NCBI GenBank assembly: GCA_025642065.1
Contig: JAODUP010000270.1
Location: 314,001 to 378,000, forward strand
DNA from: Paralvinella palmiformis
Lineage: Eukaryota; Annelida; Polychaeta; Terebellida; Alvinellidae
Length of the DNA: 64,000 bases
Direction: 5' to 3'
The notes below the pieces were generated by a model. That model worked only from the letters and a program-made list of their open reading frames with translations. It ran no database searches and was not told where the DNA came from. How positions within the stretch are numbered: position 1 is the stretch's first letter; each line of letters starts with the position of its first letter. This document shows positions 55,501 through 64,000 of this stretch, piece after piece. The position numbers and the translations under genes were made by a program.

Positions 55501-58500
55501 CATCACCCCAGAGTCCAAGGCAATGAGAGCTCTTGCCGTATCAGTTGATCATCTTTATTTCGGTACACTGTTCACTTAATCCAACTTAGAACAACAAACG
55601 TTTTCCGTGTTACAAAAATTAGAACTTTAGTTTTCAGTGTGCTTAATATTATTGTTCGTTAACGAATAAAATTGACCAGTTGCTTGTATGTTTATATTTT
55701 TGTTAATATTATATCCAGTATTAAGGCACTGTCTACCCACGACTCAGTAAGAGAAGTTACTGGTGAAGCAGGGGCAAGTGGCGGCATACCAGTTGAAATT
55801 GGGAGAGATACAGAGATAGTTCAGGAGCTAAACTATGATGCTAGTGCTGAGCTGTTGACTAAGTAGGTACTTCAGATATAATTAGCATTATATAAATTGC
55901 ATTCTTAAACAGAAGTGATGTGTTACACCATCTCACTACTACAGGCATGGGGTAATCGTAATCAGTAATCATTTGTAATTGATTACATGTGATTACTTTC
56001 CTGGTTACATAAGCTTTTTGATTATTTATCATGTTATATCGCGCCAAAACATATATATTATCACAGCCTTGAGAGACCAATATTATGTGGTTTGAACCCT
56101 ATCCAAACCTGGAGTGAGTTTATAAACTGTATTTCTTGTATATATTATAATTATCTTATATATTACATAGAACTTACCTGACTATAGTCACACTGTACAT
56201 GATGTGTCTTGTTGCTAATTGTATATTTTCCAAATATTCAAACAATGCCAATTTTGAATATGGTGTGTTTATCTATATCATAAGTTTGTCCAGCTGTGAT
56301 CATGCTAAGGCAGCCAGCCAGCCACCATTCCATATGGTGGAAATTACAGTTAAACAGTTGGTGTGTTTAATTAGTGACATTCACCATTGTGTGACATAAT
56401 ACATTGTATTTCTCTGGGCAGTGAGTAAATTGGTTAAATCACCAATTTCATGTCTTTATACACATCACATCACCAGGTCGATAAAATCTCATTCAAGTTT
56501 TCGTGATTCATTATTGTAATCATGATTATTTAAAATTTAATTGCAACCGTATTAATGTAATCATAATAGTACTCATTGTATTCTGAAGTAATTGATTACC
56601 ATGGTCCTGTAATGGCCCCCTATTGTCTACACTAGTATATTCATTTTAAACTCTTTCTGTAGTTGTATTCTTGTGTGAACCAATGTAGTTTATATTTCTC
56701 TCTCTGTATCTGCAGACATTTATTGTTAGGTGTAAGTGAAGGTCATAAGTGCTTAAATGTTTCTTTGTTGTTTAATTGGGTTGTTTATCACACATATGGG
56801 TAATATGTAGTCAAATATGGCTATTATACAGTTGGTTTTTACGATTTTATTATAGAAAACATTGCTAAATCTCGTCTTTGGGTACAAATACTGATGAATG
56901 TGCTTTAGCATCGAGTAATTACAAAATTAGTTTTTGTTAATGCAGGCGTTTCAAATGTTGGCTGATCAGTTAAAGGTTTGTTTTTTTTTTAATATTGGCC
57001 CGACAGTTAATGAAATCTAACATTAGTTAGGTTGAATGTTCATAATTTTGACTTCAAAATGCTCAATTTGGTTAATTACTTGAAACTGCAAGCTTTCGTT
57101 GTTTGTCCAACTCGTATTCGTTTCTTTTAGATGTCTATCCCAGAGATGGCAAGCTGTTTAGCTGTTTGTAAATGCTGTAGCTAGCGAAATGTGGCACATG
57201 CGAATTTTGTGTTTTCATTTAATGTCTGTTACTGTAAGGTGACAGAGTTCTTGCTCTGACAAAAGAGAACACTTTACTAATAATAATAACAACGACTCAA
57301 CAAATCTGTTTGGATACACATCTTGTGTAATATTAGCTGCTGTTTGCTTAGTTCCTTATCCAGAAGTCACGATGAACGAAGAAATAAACTAAACTGTAGA
57401 TATAACTAAATGGATTCCTTCTTTTAAAGTCAGACTATATCAAAATCACCCCTCAAAGTCAACAAATTAGTGAGTGCTTGTGCTTGTTTTTTTTGGGGGG
57501 AGAATCCCCAGACTGTCGCTTATTCAGCACAGCCTCTATGTTCCCCCTTTATTTTTAATAATACAGTGGAGACGGCAGCGCCATTTAACATGGTCAGCCA
57601 CCCACGATGTAGTGAGCCGAGAAATTAATCTCTGAAAAAGTTTCGACCTCTTGAAATTAGTGAGTGTGTGTTTATAGGCATTACAAAACTAGACAAAATA
57701 TATTTCCAGTGTTTTGCATACGATTAACAGCGATATGTTTTCCAGATTTCAGAATGCATGGAGTGACATGCACCAGAGATCCGAAACAAATGCTAAACAG
57801 GCAAAGGTGGCTATAGATAGCTAGTTTAATAAACTATGATTGATTTAAAATAATTCTTATATTTTGTTTAATTTTCTGATTCCAAATGGACATGCAATTG
57901 GAGTTTTAGTTGCTCTTGTTTAATTTTACTGTCGTTGTTATTTTAATTTGTTTATACAGCTGGGATATAAGAAAATACAGGAACTGTCTTCATATTTCGA
58001 TAAACAAAATGATGCTGTTGGCCTTTTTCTTCAAGAAATCAGCACACTGCCCCAGTTACTGCATGATCTGCAAACTGCAACAGAGCTAATACGTAAGTAT
58101 TTGTTCACGATTAAATTGATGTGTTTAGACCTTCTCTGCCAATATTTTGCCAATTTTAATGATTTTTACTTGTTAAATATATCGGTGGTGATAAATGTGT
58201 TGTTTGTTTCTAGCAATAAGAATGAAACAATCGTTGTCAGTACAGTTTAATATGTCTAATGGAATAGGCAAATTAAGCAAAGTACAGAACAAAGTGACGT
58301 TGTTAACAGTTGACTTACTGTCAGATCATTTGATGTATGGTTGGATGATAATACTATATTTTAGCAGTACTTTAAGTTTGTGCATGTGGAAAATAAACAT
58401 AAATATTATGTATATTTCTGCAGTAGGTAGAAAACGTCTTTGATGCAGCTTTCACGTTAATTTGAAGCAAAAGAAAGAGCTGCCTCTCAATATTTTATCC

Positions 58501-61500
58501 AATCTGTGATGCCGTGCTTATCTCAGACATCTGTCAGATTATCGAATGCATAAGCATCAAGTCTGGACTTCATGGGGATAGATGGCAAAATATTGTGGTG
58601 ATTGTTTTCAGAATACTGTCTTTTCTAGCTGTGATGTCATTGATGGGGCACCGATGTCTGATCTTTCCTGTTATTCATGAAACATTAAAACATTTTGGAA
58701 GTTATTTGTTGATTAATGGTTTGATAACACTAAAGTTCAATCACGGAACTAGCTTAAATACCAGTGTATTGATTGGAGTTTATAAATACATAAAATAAAT
58801 TTTTAAATGTACCATTTTAATTATTGTTGATTAAATAACAAAGTTGTGGATGATGTATATTAAACAAATTCTGCTTGGCTACAGCTAACTTTTTACTATA
58901 ATATAAAGTGAAGTGTCAAAGCACTAATTAACTGAACTAATACAGAACTTAGCACTCTTTGTGTTATTTTGTAGATTCTGAAAAATATTGTATGTCCAGT
59001 AAAGCAGATATTTTATCATGGCGTGCATGCAAAATAGTCTTTAAACTCTACATACATAGGTGATATATATATATATATGTTTTGGGGAACTTTATATTCA
59101 CATTCACTGATGTATATTTTATTCAGAGCACACACACACACATATTAGATAATAATTAATTGGAAAAGGATTTAAACAAATATGTGTTTAGCTATTTTGA
59201 AATGCATCAACCAAATTAATCATTTTTAAGCAATAAATAATTAAATGTGTATGTAGGTGACTCAGAGTACAGTATTTGTGTTGCTAAAAAACATGAAGAT
59301 TTTACACATTTATATTTTTAGAGAATTTGGAACAGCAGTTTGAAGTAGTAGAGTCTGAGTTGATAAAACTAGAAGACACATGTGAAAGGCAGGAATTGCG
59401 GAGAAACATGCATCATCACGAATACCAACTTATGGCATACAAGCAGAGACGTGCTGTTGAACTAGAAAAAGCCAAAGGTAAGTTGAAACAATGGAAACCT
59501 GTTTGGAGTAGCTTACTTATAGCTCTGTTTGTACTATGCACAGTTATTAGATAACCTGGATGTATTATGTTTTGTGTGGTATACATATTTGTGAATCTCA
59601 GTGTTGATACTAATAAACATATCCCACACACATATAATTATGAAATCTCATTGTTGAGTTTACTAATAAACATATCCCACATAAATATAATTATTGAAAC
59701 CTTTATGTTCATGTGAGGGAAATTTAAGTTAGTTAGTCATCAAAATGAGCATCAGGCAATTAATTGACAAGTTATTTTAATGTAGTTGTGTAGCAAGTTA
59801 CAGCATTTCATTTGAAACACTTTTATGCTCTAATGGCTGATATTTATTCTCAGCCATGTAGTTTCCTGTTATGAAATTATACTCATTCAGTCAGTTAAAA
59901 GCGATATAATTTATCAGAATATTTTTTAATCATAATAAAGTTTGGCAGAATGTCGGACTGAATTAAAATTTTACCTTGGGTCATGGTGTCACATTTTAAA
60001 TCCTTATTAGCTGCTGTTTGGCAAGCAACTTTTTAGGATGAAATTTGAAATAAAAGTAACTTTCAAAACTTTTAAAAACATATTTTATGTTGCTTGTTAT
60101 CAGCACATTCATCCTTACTCGTGAGGATGTCCCTGTGGTCTAACTGGTAGTGCACTGGATCACAAATCACTACCATCTGGGTTCGAATCTCAGCGTGGGC
60201 ATATCTGAAGGGTGTGTTTCATCTTTGACTTCACTTCATTACCTTTGGAGGTTGCTCGGCCCATTTAGCCTATTATGTGCACAAAAGTGGCTGTAAAACA
60301 TCAATCATCATCCTCACTCATGAATTAGTGGGAGTTTAGTTAACCGATTAAGTAATATAATGAAATATAATGCATCTAAGTTATTTATTTATTTTGATCT
60401 CTCTAAATATACCACATCTTACTGCAGTGAAAATGGCTAAAAATCATGCAGCCAAGGTACAGAGATACGAGTACAACCTGCAGAAAGGTCTTCGTGAGAA
60501 ACAGCAGGCTTTTGAGGCATCATTCAAAGAAGAAATGTACCATTATAAGAAATATGGAAAACCGAGCAAACAACGTATGTTAATAGACTAAGCTCACTCT
60601 ATTATCAAGTTAGCAGTCTGAACGAGTAGCTGTAGTAGTAACAATGGTTAAGGTACGGTGATGTAGACCTCTGGGTGAGAGTTCAAATCTAACTGATACC
60701 TGTGTTCGTGGGATGTGTCTCCAGGGAGTCCACGCTCAGCTATACACTGTCAGATGAGACAATGTTGATGATAAATCTAGAATGGAATTACTCACTCAGT
60801 ATGGCCAACTACTGTGTATGCGATTGAGGAAAAACCTGAATGATAGCTGGAATAATTATCACGGAAAATTATATACACACACACATATATATATATATAT
60901 ATTCTGTATGTCATAAAATTTAAATGATGAATTTTTCTAGGTGAGGTATGTTCACATTTGATTAATATTCACATGATGATTTCTTTGATACAGAGGGCAC
61001 CACCATGGTCTAGTTGGTAGTGTGTCGGACCACAGATCACTACCACCTGAGTTTGAATCTCGGTGTGGCCATATCTGAAGGGTGTTTCATCTTTGACCTC
61101 CCTTCATTACCTTTGGAGGTCGATAAGCCCATTTAACTGTGCACAGAAGTGTCCTTAAAACACCAATCAATCAATCTTTGATACAGCTTAATAATAAATC
61201 TTTGGCACAATATAGAATAGATTATTTGTACATTATTTGCTAAGACATCTGTAGATCTTATTACATAATAGTGCATTAGTATACTTACTAATACTATACA
61301 TATCAGTCTTATAATACTAGTAACATTTCATGTATACTTACTTATTTTAGATATGTGCTAAACATTAAGCTTTGCATTTAACCAATAATTTGTCTAATAA
61401 TCAGTTTCAGTTCATGTACAGGATGTTTCATCCACTAAGGATGTTGATCTCTCTAACTTTGTGCCGGAGACAGATGGAGAAGATGAAGCCCTTCTTAATG

Positions 61501-61527
61501 AGTTCCTTCAAACTGACACAGCTTCAG
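52586..61527 (+). CDS. DTNBP1: Dysbindin (BLOC-1 subunit), 3' end unresolved
   Basis: Seven coding exons: 52586-52647, 55719-55862, 57746-57806, 57960-58092, 59322-59477, 60428-60574, 61405-61527 (275 residues so far; human 351), all phases consistent. Dysbindin is a coiled-coil subunit of BLOC-1, acting in endosome-to-lysosome-related-organelle traffic and in synaptic homeostasis. MDIFDSIKDTLLSVPKGITT then GIKALSTHD parallels human LLSVQQDFTSGLKTLSD. LTKFQNAWSDMHQRSETNAK parallels LSRYEDTWAALHRRAKD. The coiled coil runs about residues 90-235 (IQNLEQQFEVVESELIKLED; HEYQLMAYKQRRAVELEK). The acidic end ETDGEDEALLNEFLQ matches DQEALDVFLNS. Exon 2 ends at AA|gtaggt: reading further meets TAG. Exon 7 has two in-frame acceptors six bases apart (61405 or 61411). 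The tail exon is not settled; candidates start at 63336 and 63822. Confidence 0.88.
52648..53460. other. DTNBP1 intron 1, first part
   Basis: AT-rich intronic sequence without recognised features. Confidence 0.4.
53463..53647 (-). mobile_element. SINE-A copy, the only one in reverse orientation
   Basis: Reverse complement reads the SINE-A order: head near 53647 (CCTCCATGG), CGTGGGTATATCTGAAGGGT, GGAGGTCGCTCAGCCCATTT, GTGCAGAAAAGTGTCC and a short tail. Confidence 0.88.
53713..54211. mobile_element. Non-autonomous DNA transposon with ~70-bp terminal inverted repeats
   Basis: The left end ATGTGGTTGCATAGCTGAGC..., continuing AACTGTGTTCACTGGCACTA and AAGGCCTG, is mirrored by the right end, whose complement reads ATGTTGTTGCGTAGCTGAGC, AACTGTGTTCACTGGGGCTA and AAGGCCTG. 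Pairing continues about 70 bases at roughly 80-85%. TTAAATAAA occurs just outside both ends, a possible target-site duplication or target preference. The 159-codon antisense frame inside is not recognisable as a transposase, so I treat the element as a MITE. Confidence 0.75.
55115..55292 (+). mobile_element. SINE-A copy in DTNBP1 intron 1
   Basis: GACCTCCATGGTCTAGCTAG head, GAGTTCAAATCTTGGC B box, AGAAGGGTGTTTCATCTTTC and CACAAAAGTGGCTGTGAAAC end. Confidence 0.85.
55942..56609. mobile_element. MITE with CAGG...CCTG ends and TA target duplication
   Basis: Left end CAGGCATGGGGTAATCGTAA; right end TAATTGATTACCATGGTCCT plus G. The complement of the right end (CAGGACCATGGTAATCAATT) matches the left end with small gaps. 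TA flanks both sides (55940-55941, 56610-56611), as for Tc1/mariner-type insertion. Subterminal zones are dense in GATTAC/GTAATC words. No coding frame. In DTNBP1 intron 2. Confidence 0.6.
57477..57653 (-). mobile_element. SINE-C copy, internally deleted, with 13-bp target-site duplication
   Basis: Starts with poly-T (poly-A tail of a minus insertion), then GGGGAGAATCCCCAGACTGT, ending near GTTTCGACCTCTT. AAATTAGTGAGTG flanks it at 57464-57476 and 57654-57666. Compared with 29608-29960 it lacks about 120 internal bases and the tRNA-like head. Confidence 0.82.
60125..60310 (+). mobile_element. SINE-A copy in DTNBP1 intron 6, first
   Basis: GATGTCCCTGTGGTCTAACT head, GGGTTCGAATCTCAGCG B box, full body and (ATC)n end. 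Flanks CATCCTTACTCGTGA (from about 60109) and CATCCTCACTCATGA (from about 60308) look like a mutated target-site duplication. Confidence 0.88.
60635..60780 (+). mobile_element. SINE-D copy
   Basis: GTACGGTGATGTAGACCTCT head, B box GAGTTCAAATCTAACT, GTTCGTGGGATGTGTCTCCA body; related to 45858-45965. Confidence 0.45.
60994..61174 (+). mobile_element. SINE-A copy in DTNBP1 intron 6, second, with 12-bp target-site duplication
   Basis: Flanked by exact TCTTTGATACAG at 60982-60993 and 61175-61186. Complete head AGGGCACCACCATGGTCTAG to CACCAATCAATCAA tail. Confidence 0.92.
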
Positions 61528-62159
61528 GTATAATAAGAAAGTGGCTGTTATCAATATGTATTAGTGCTGGGTAAACCTTTCGTACCTTTTTATTATAAAA
61601 TAAAAGCTAGTTAGTTGGTTGTTTCTGGGTTAAATTTAAATGTTTAAAATTGTAAACAAATACATTTTTGTCCCCTTTTCTTAGGCTCCGTATTAATAAT
61701 TAATACTATGTCGAGTAATCTGCTTCTGGCCGTATAGTAAATTACATTGAACATGTATACATCATTGAAGAGATACTTGAATCACATCAGTTACTAAAGA
61801 TAAATAAGTCGTATGGTGGATGGGATGGGTACACAGTTCACATGCACCCCACACAAACATGGATGTGAACCACATTATAAGTGAACCAAGTATGGCAATG
61901 GTTTGTGTGGATTATGGTAGATGGAGTGACACGGTACAGCTTCTTGCTGGTCCATTTCCTTGTTCCTTGTACGTTTTCTCTATTTGAGAGCATGAGAATA
62001 ACTACATCACACGGTTTAGAAAAGTCAACCAGTAAGTTGCTGTATTTTCACGTTGATGACAACATGTAATCATTGTAATCCAATTAGAATGATGAGTTCT
62101 GGCAATGCCACTAATTCTGAATTTGTCAACATACCTAACTAAATGCCACTTGTCGCAGC

Positions 62160-62432
62160 TGTGATAGCGCAGTTAATTAGAGCAGAGGACTCTTAGCCGA
62201 ATGGTTCACTCATTCATAAAAAATGAGTACCTGACAGGATGCGATGGCTATGTGTTTGAGTAATGCTTTCCACCTATAATGGCAGCATGCGTTGTATGCT
62301 CCCTTGGGAGTTGAGATATGTGTTGGGTGGAAACAGGTCCTGAGTCAGGGATAATAAAAATTGTGCCTTAGAGCAGCTTCTAGCTGAATAGGACGCTATA
62401 TAAATGTCACATATTATTATTATTATTACTTC
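62160..62432 (+). mobile_element. tRNA-derived SINE (family E) with LINE-like (ATT)n tail
   Basis: tRNA-like head GTGATAGCGCAGTTAATTAG AGC, body of about 180 bases, then GACGCTATATAAATGTCACA and (TTA)n. The tail resembles the 3' end of the LINE remnant that follows at 62566-62815 (GGTGCTATAGAAGTTTGTTA, (TTA)n), as expected for a SINE mobilised by that LINE. Confidence 0.65.
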
Positions 62433-62565
62433 AGATTTGTTTGTAGACTGGAATAAAACTGTTGGTCATTAAATGGACAAATATTTCTGTGTTAGATGAT
62501 TCTGTGACCTTGTTACGTTATGATATTAGTATAAACAAAAATAGCCATTACCATTGCTTTTGTTG

Positions 62566-62815
62566 TTGAGGGAATTGGAACTCACTTCCTGAACGTGTTA
62601 AGTCATCAAATAGCATATTTTCTTTCCGTCACCATTTGAAAACTCACCTTTCCAGACTTCCTTATCCCTCCTAAGTTTCCACTGCGTCTGATCATTTGTT
62701 GATGAATTTTGCATCGTACCCTGACTGACTGACTCCCGTACTAGGCCCATCACTGAGCTCGATTCCTTTTGAGGATATTGGTGCTATAGAAGTTTGTTAT
62801 TATTATTATTATTAA
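62566..62815 (+). mobile_element. 3' end of a CR1/L2-like LINE
   Basis: Reads GNWNSLPERVKSSNSIFSFR then HHLKTHLSRLPYPS and stop at about 62671. The W-N-x-L-P...S.L.SF...LKTHL pattern is the C-terminal end of CR1/L2-type reverse transcriptases. A 3' UTR and (TTA)n at about 62790-62815 follow. All upstream domains are missing (5' truncation). Confidence 0.72.
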
Positions 62816-63335
62816 CAATGTTGTGGGCTACTCTTCCAAGTCACCTTGCTGTACTCTTACTATCACCTCCAGTTTCTCTCCGAGTAAGATTTTTGTTTCG
62901 GCATATTCTTGCTTGAGATCTGTCATTGTGTTTATATGGCATTCATTTGATATGCCAATAATGGAAACACAATGGTTTTAGGTGGAAATATTTTCCCCAC
63001 ATTTAATTAATAGACAACAAAATATAGCTGTGAATTCAGGTACAGGTAATCAGAATTATTTTACCAGTGGAGTCACATGTGATATATAGTGGTGATTGGG
63101 TTATTAATGCCACCCAAACAAACGAAACCATCCACATGAATGTGTCTTTGTTCTAAATCTAATATGCAATTAAGCTCCAATGAAATATTTATCTTTCTAG
63201 ATTAGATGAATTACTTGACACACTTGGTAATTAGTGGCCATTGGTAATGTTTTAGATTATTACCAATACAAAGTGTTAAAATTGTTCCAATTAATATAAG
63301 CAGTAAACATATCTATGATATGGAACTATTTTCAG

Positions 63336-63349
63336 TGGACTTACGGTGA
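63336..63349 (+). CDS. Candidate DTNBP1 terminal exon, short
   Basis: Acceptor aactattttcag followed by TGGACTTACGGTGA. In phase 1 after exon 7 it gives V-D-L-R-stop. It is one of two alternatives for the dysbindin C terminus. The human long isoform has a much longer tail, but the tail is variable. Confidence 0.2.
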
Positions 63350-63473
63350 AAAGTCACAGAAAATTACTACGGTCAGTCCAAATGATCAGAAGCCAAACAA
63401 CCTGCATTATATATACCCAGGGCTGGATTGTAACTTTTTGGAGCCCTTCATTAATGACTTTATGGGGCCCCTT

Positions 63474-63572
63474 ATCTCAAATAAAGGTCTTCAAACAGGG
63501 CCACCTATCTCAAATAAAATGCTCCAAACAGGGTCCCTTTATTTCAAATAAGGGCCCTCAAACAGGGGCCAT
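63474..63572. repeat. Three-unit 33-bp tandem repeat
   Basis: ATCTCAAATAAAGGTCTTCA (AACAGGGCCACCT) is followed by two diverged copies. Open frames on the + strand here follow the repeat. Confidence 0.75.
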
Positions 63573-63821
63573 TTTTAAATATTGCCTTTCAGACTTCCTT
63601 TTAAGACTGAAATGTTATTTTACATTAAATGAATTATTCAGCAATGCAAAATGTTATGCTCATTTTTCCAAAAAAATATATTTGAAAATCTTTTAGCAGA
63701 CCCCTAAGTATACCCATGGTATACTGTACTGCAATATAAAGGAGTTCGACTGTATTGGTATGTAATTTAATAATGTGTTATTGCCTATTTTCTAACTTGC
63801 TTATGTCTAAACAAATTACAG

Positions 63822-63870
63822 AATTACTGGAAAAACAGCTATCAGTTAAAATTCCACCTCTGTATTATGA
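63822..63870 (+). CDS. Candidate DTNBP1 exon next to a SINE
   Basis: Acceptor aacaaattacag then, in phase 1, ELLEKQLSVKIPPLYYE. A GAAAG|gtgcct donor coincides with the start of a SINE-A fragment. Alternatively the frame stays open through the SINE and the downstream duplication to 63970. No homology evidence. Confidence 0.2.
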
Positions 63871-63932
63871 AAGGTGCCTCCATGGTCTAACTGGTAGCAT
63901 GTTGGATCACAGATCACTGCCACCTGAGTTTG
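63871..63932 (+). mobile_element. SINE-A head fragment
   Basis: GTGCCTCCATGGTCTAACTG through CACCTGAGTTTGAAT; cut off at the boundary of the downstream duplication. Confidence 0.8.
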
Positions 63933-64000
63933 AATATAAAGGAGTTCGACTGTATTGGTATGTAATTTAATAATGTGTTATTGCCTATTTTCTAACTTCC

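Larger units (their letters stand above)
63733..64000. repeat. 200-bp tandem duplication reaching the window end
   Basis: 63733-63800 (AATATAAAGGAGTTCGACTG ...) is repeated at 63933-64000 with one mismatch at the penultimate base. The period is exactly 200 bases and the unit includes the candidate exon at 63822 and the SINE-A fragment. The second copy runs off the window, so copy number is unknown. Confidence 0.9.

Noticed and set aside
58214..58440. Extra DTNBP1 exon after 58213 (acceptor tttctag)
   Set aside because: Joining exon 4 directly to 59322 gives a gap-free match to the human coiled coil; an exon here would interrupt it.

Overview
The window is AT-rich animal DNA with long introns, canonical GT/AG splice sites and many tRNA-derived SINEs. 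Three multi-exon protein genes lie on the + strand in the same direction. A miR-71 hairpin followed by five miR-2 hairpins marks the genome as protostome, because the miR-2 family is protostome-specific and vertebrates lack miR-71. The first miR-2 copy (TATCACAGCCTGCTTGGATC) resembles the molluscan/lophotrochozoan miR-2d type, so a mollusc is the best guess. That last step is inference.

Layout. 1-1050: the last exon (720-804) of a gene entering from the left, encoding the C-terminal half of an IAP-type RING finger. 1050-13340: no gene seen; microsatellites, a LINE 3' remnant and a candidate MITE. 13428-25558: PPP4R1, the HEAT-repeat regulatory subunit of protein phosphatase 4, in 20 coding exons (1010 codons reconstructed, all phases consistent). 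Its 2.5-kb intron 7 carries the sense-strand miR-71/miR-2 cluster (19038-20175), the most important content of the window. 25559-35373: intergenic, with decayed LINE reverse transcriptases, three SINE families, a 91-bp near-perfect palindrome and a hAT/ZMYM-like remnant. 35374-48713: RPRD1 (CREPT/p15RS type, RNA polymerase II CTD-interacting), 8 coding exons, including a 24-nt microexon followed by a 46-nt intron. 52586 to the window end: DTNBP1 (dysbindin, BLOC-1 subunit), seven coding exons seen and the 3' end unresolved. Its introns carry two non-autonomous DNA transposons and several SINEs.

The genes do not form an operon-like pathway: PPP4R1 acts with the PP4 phosphatase, RPRD1 in transcription termination/CTD dephosphorylation, and dysbindin in lysosome-related organelle biogenesis. 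The only visible functional coupling is host gene to microRNA: the PPP4R1 primary transcript would also be the primary transcript of miR-71/miR-2. Gene models were built by hand from splice sites and recalled human homologues. Most short open frames in the window are repeat-derived or antisense shadows and are omitted.
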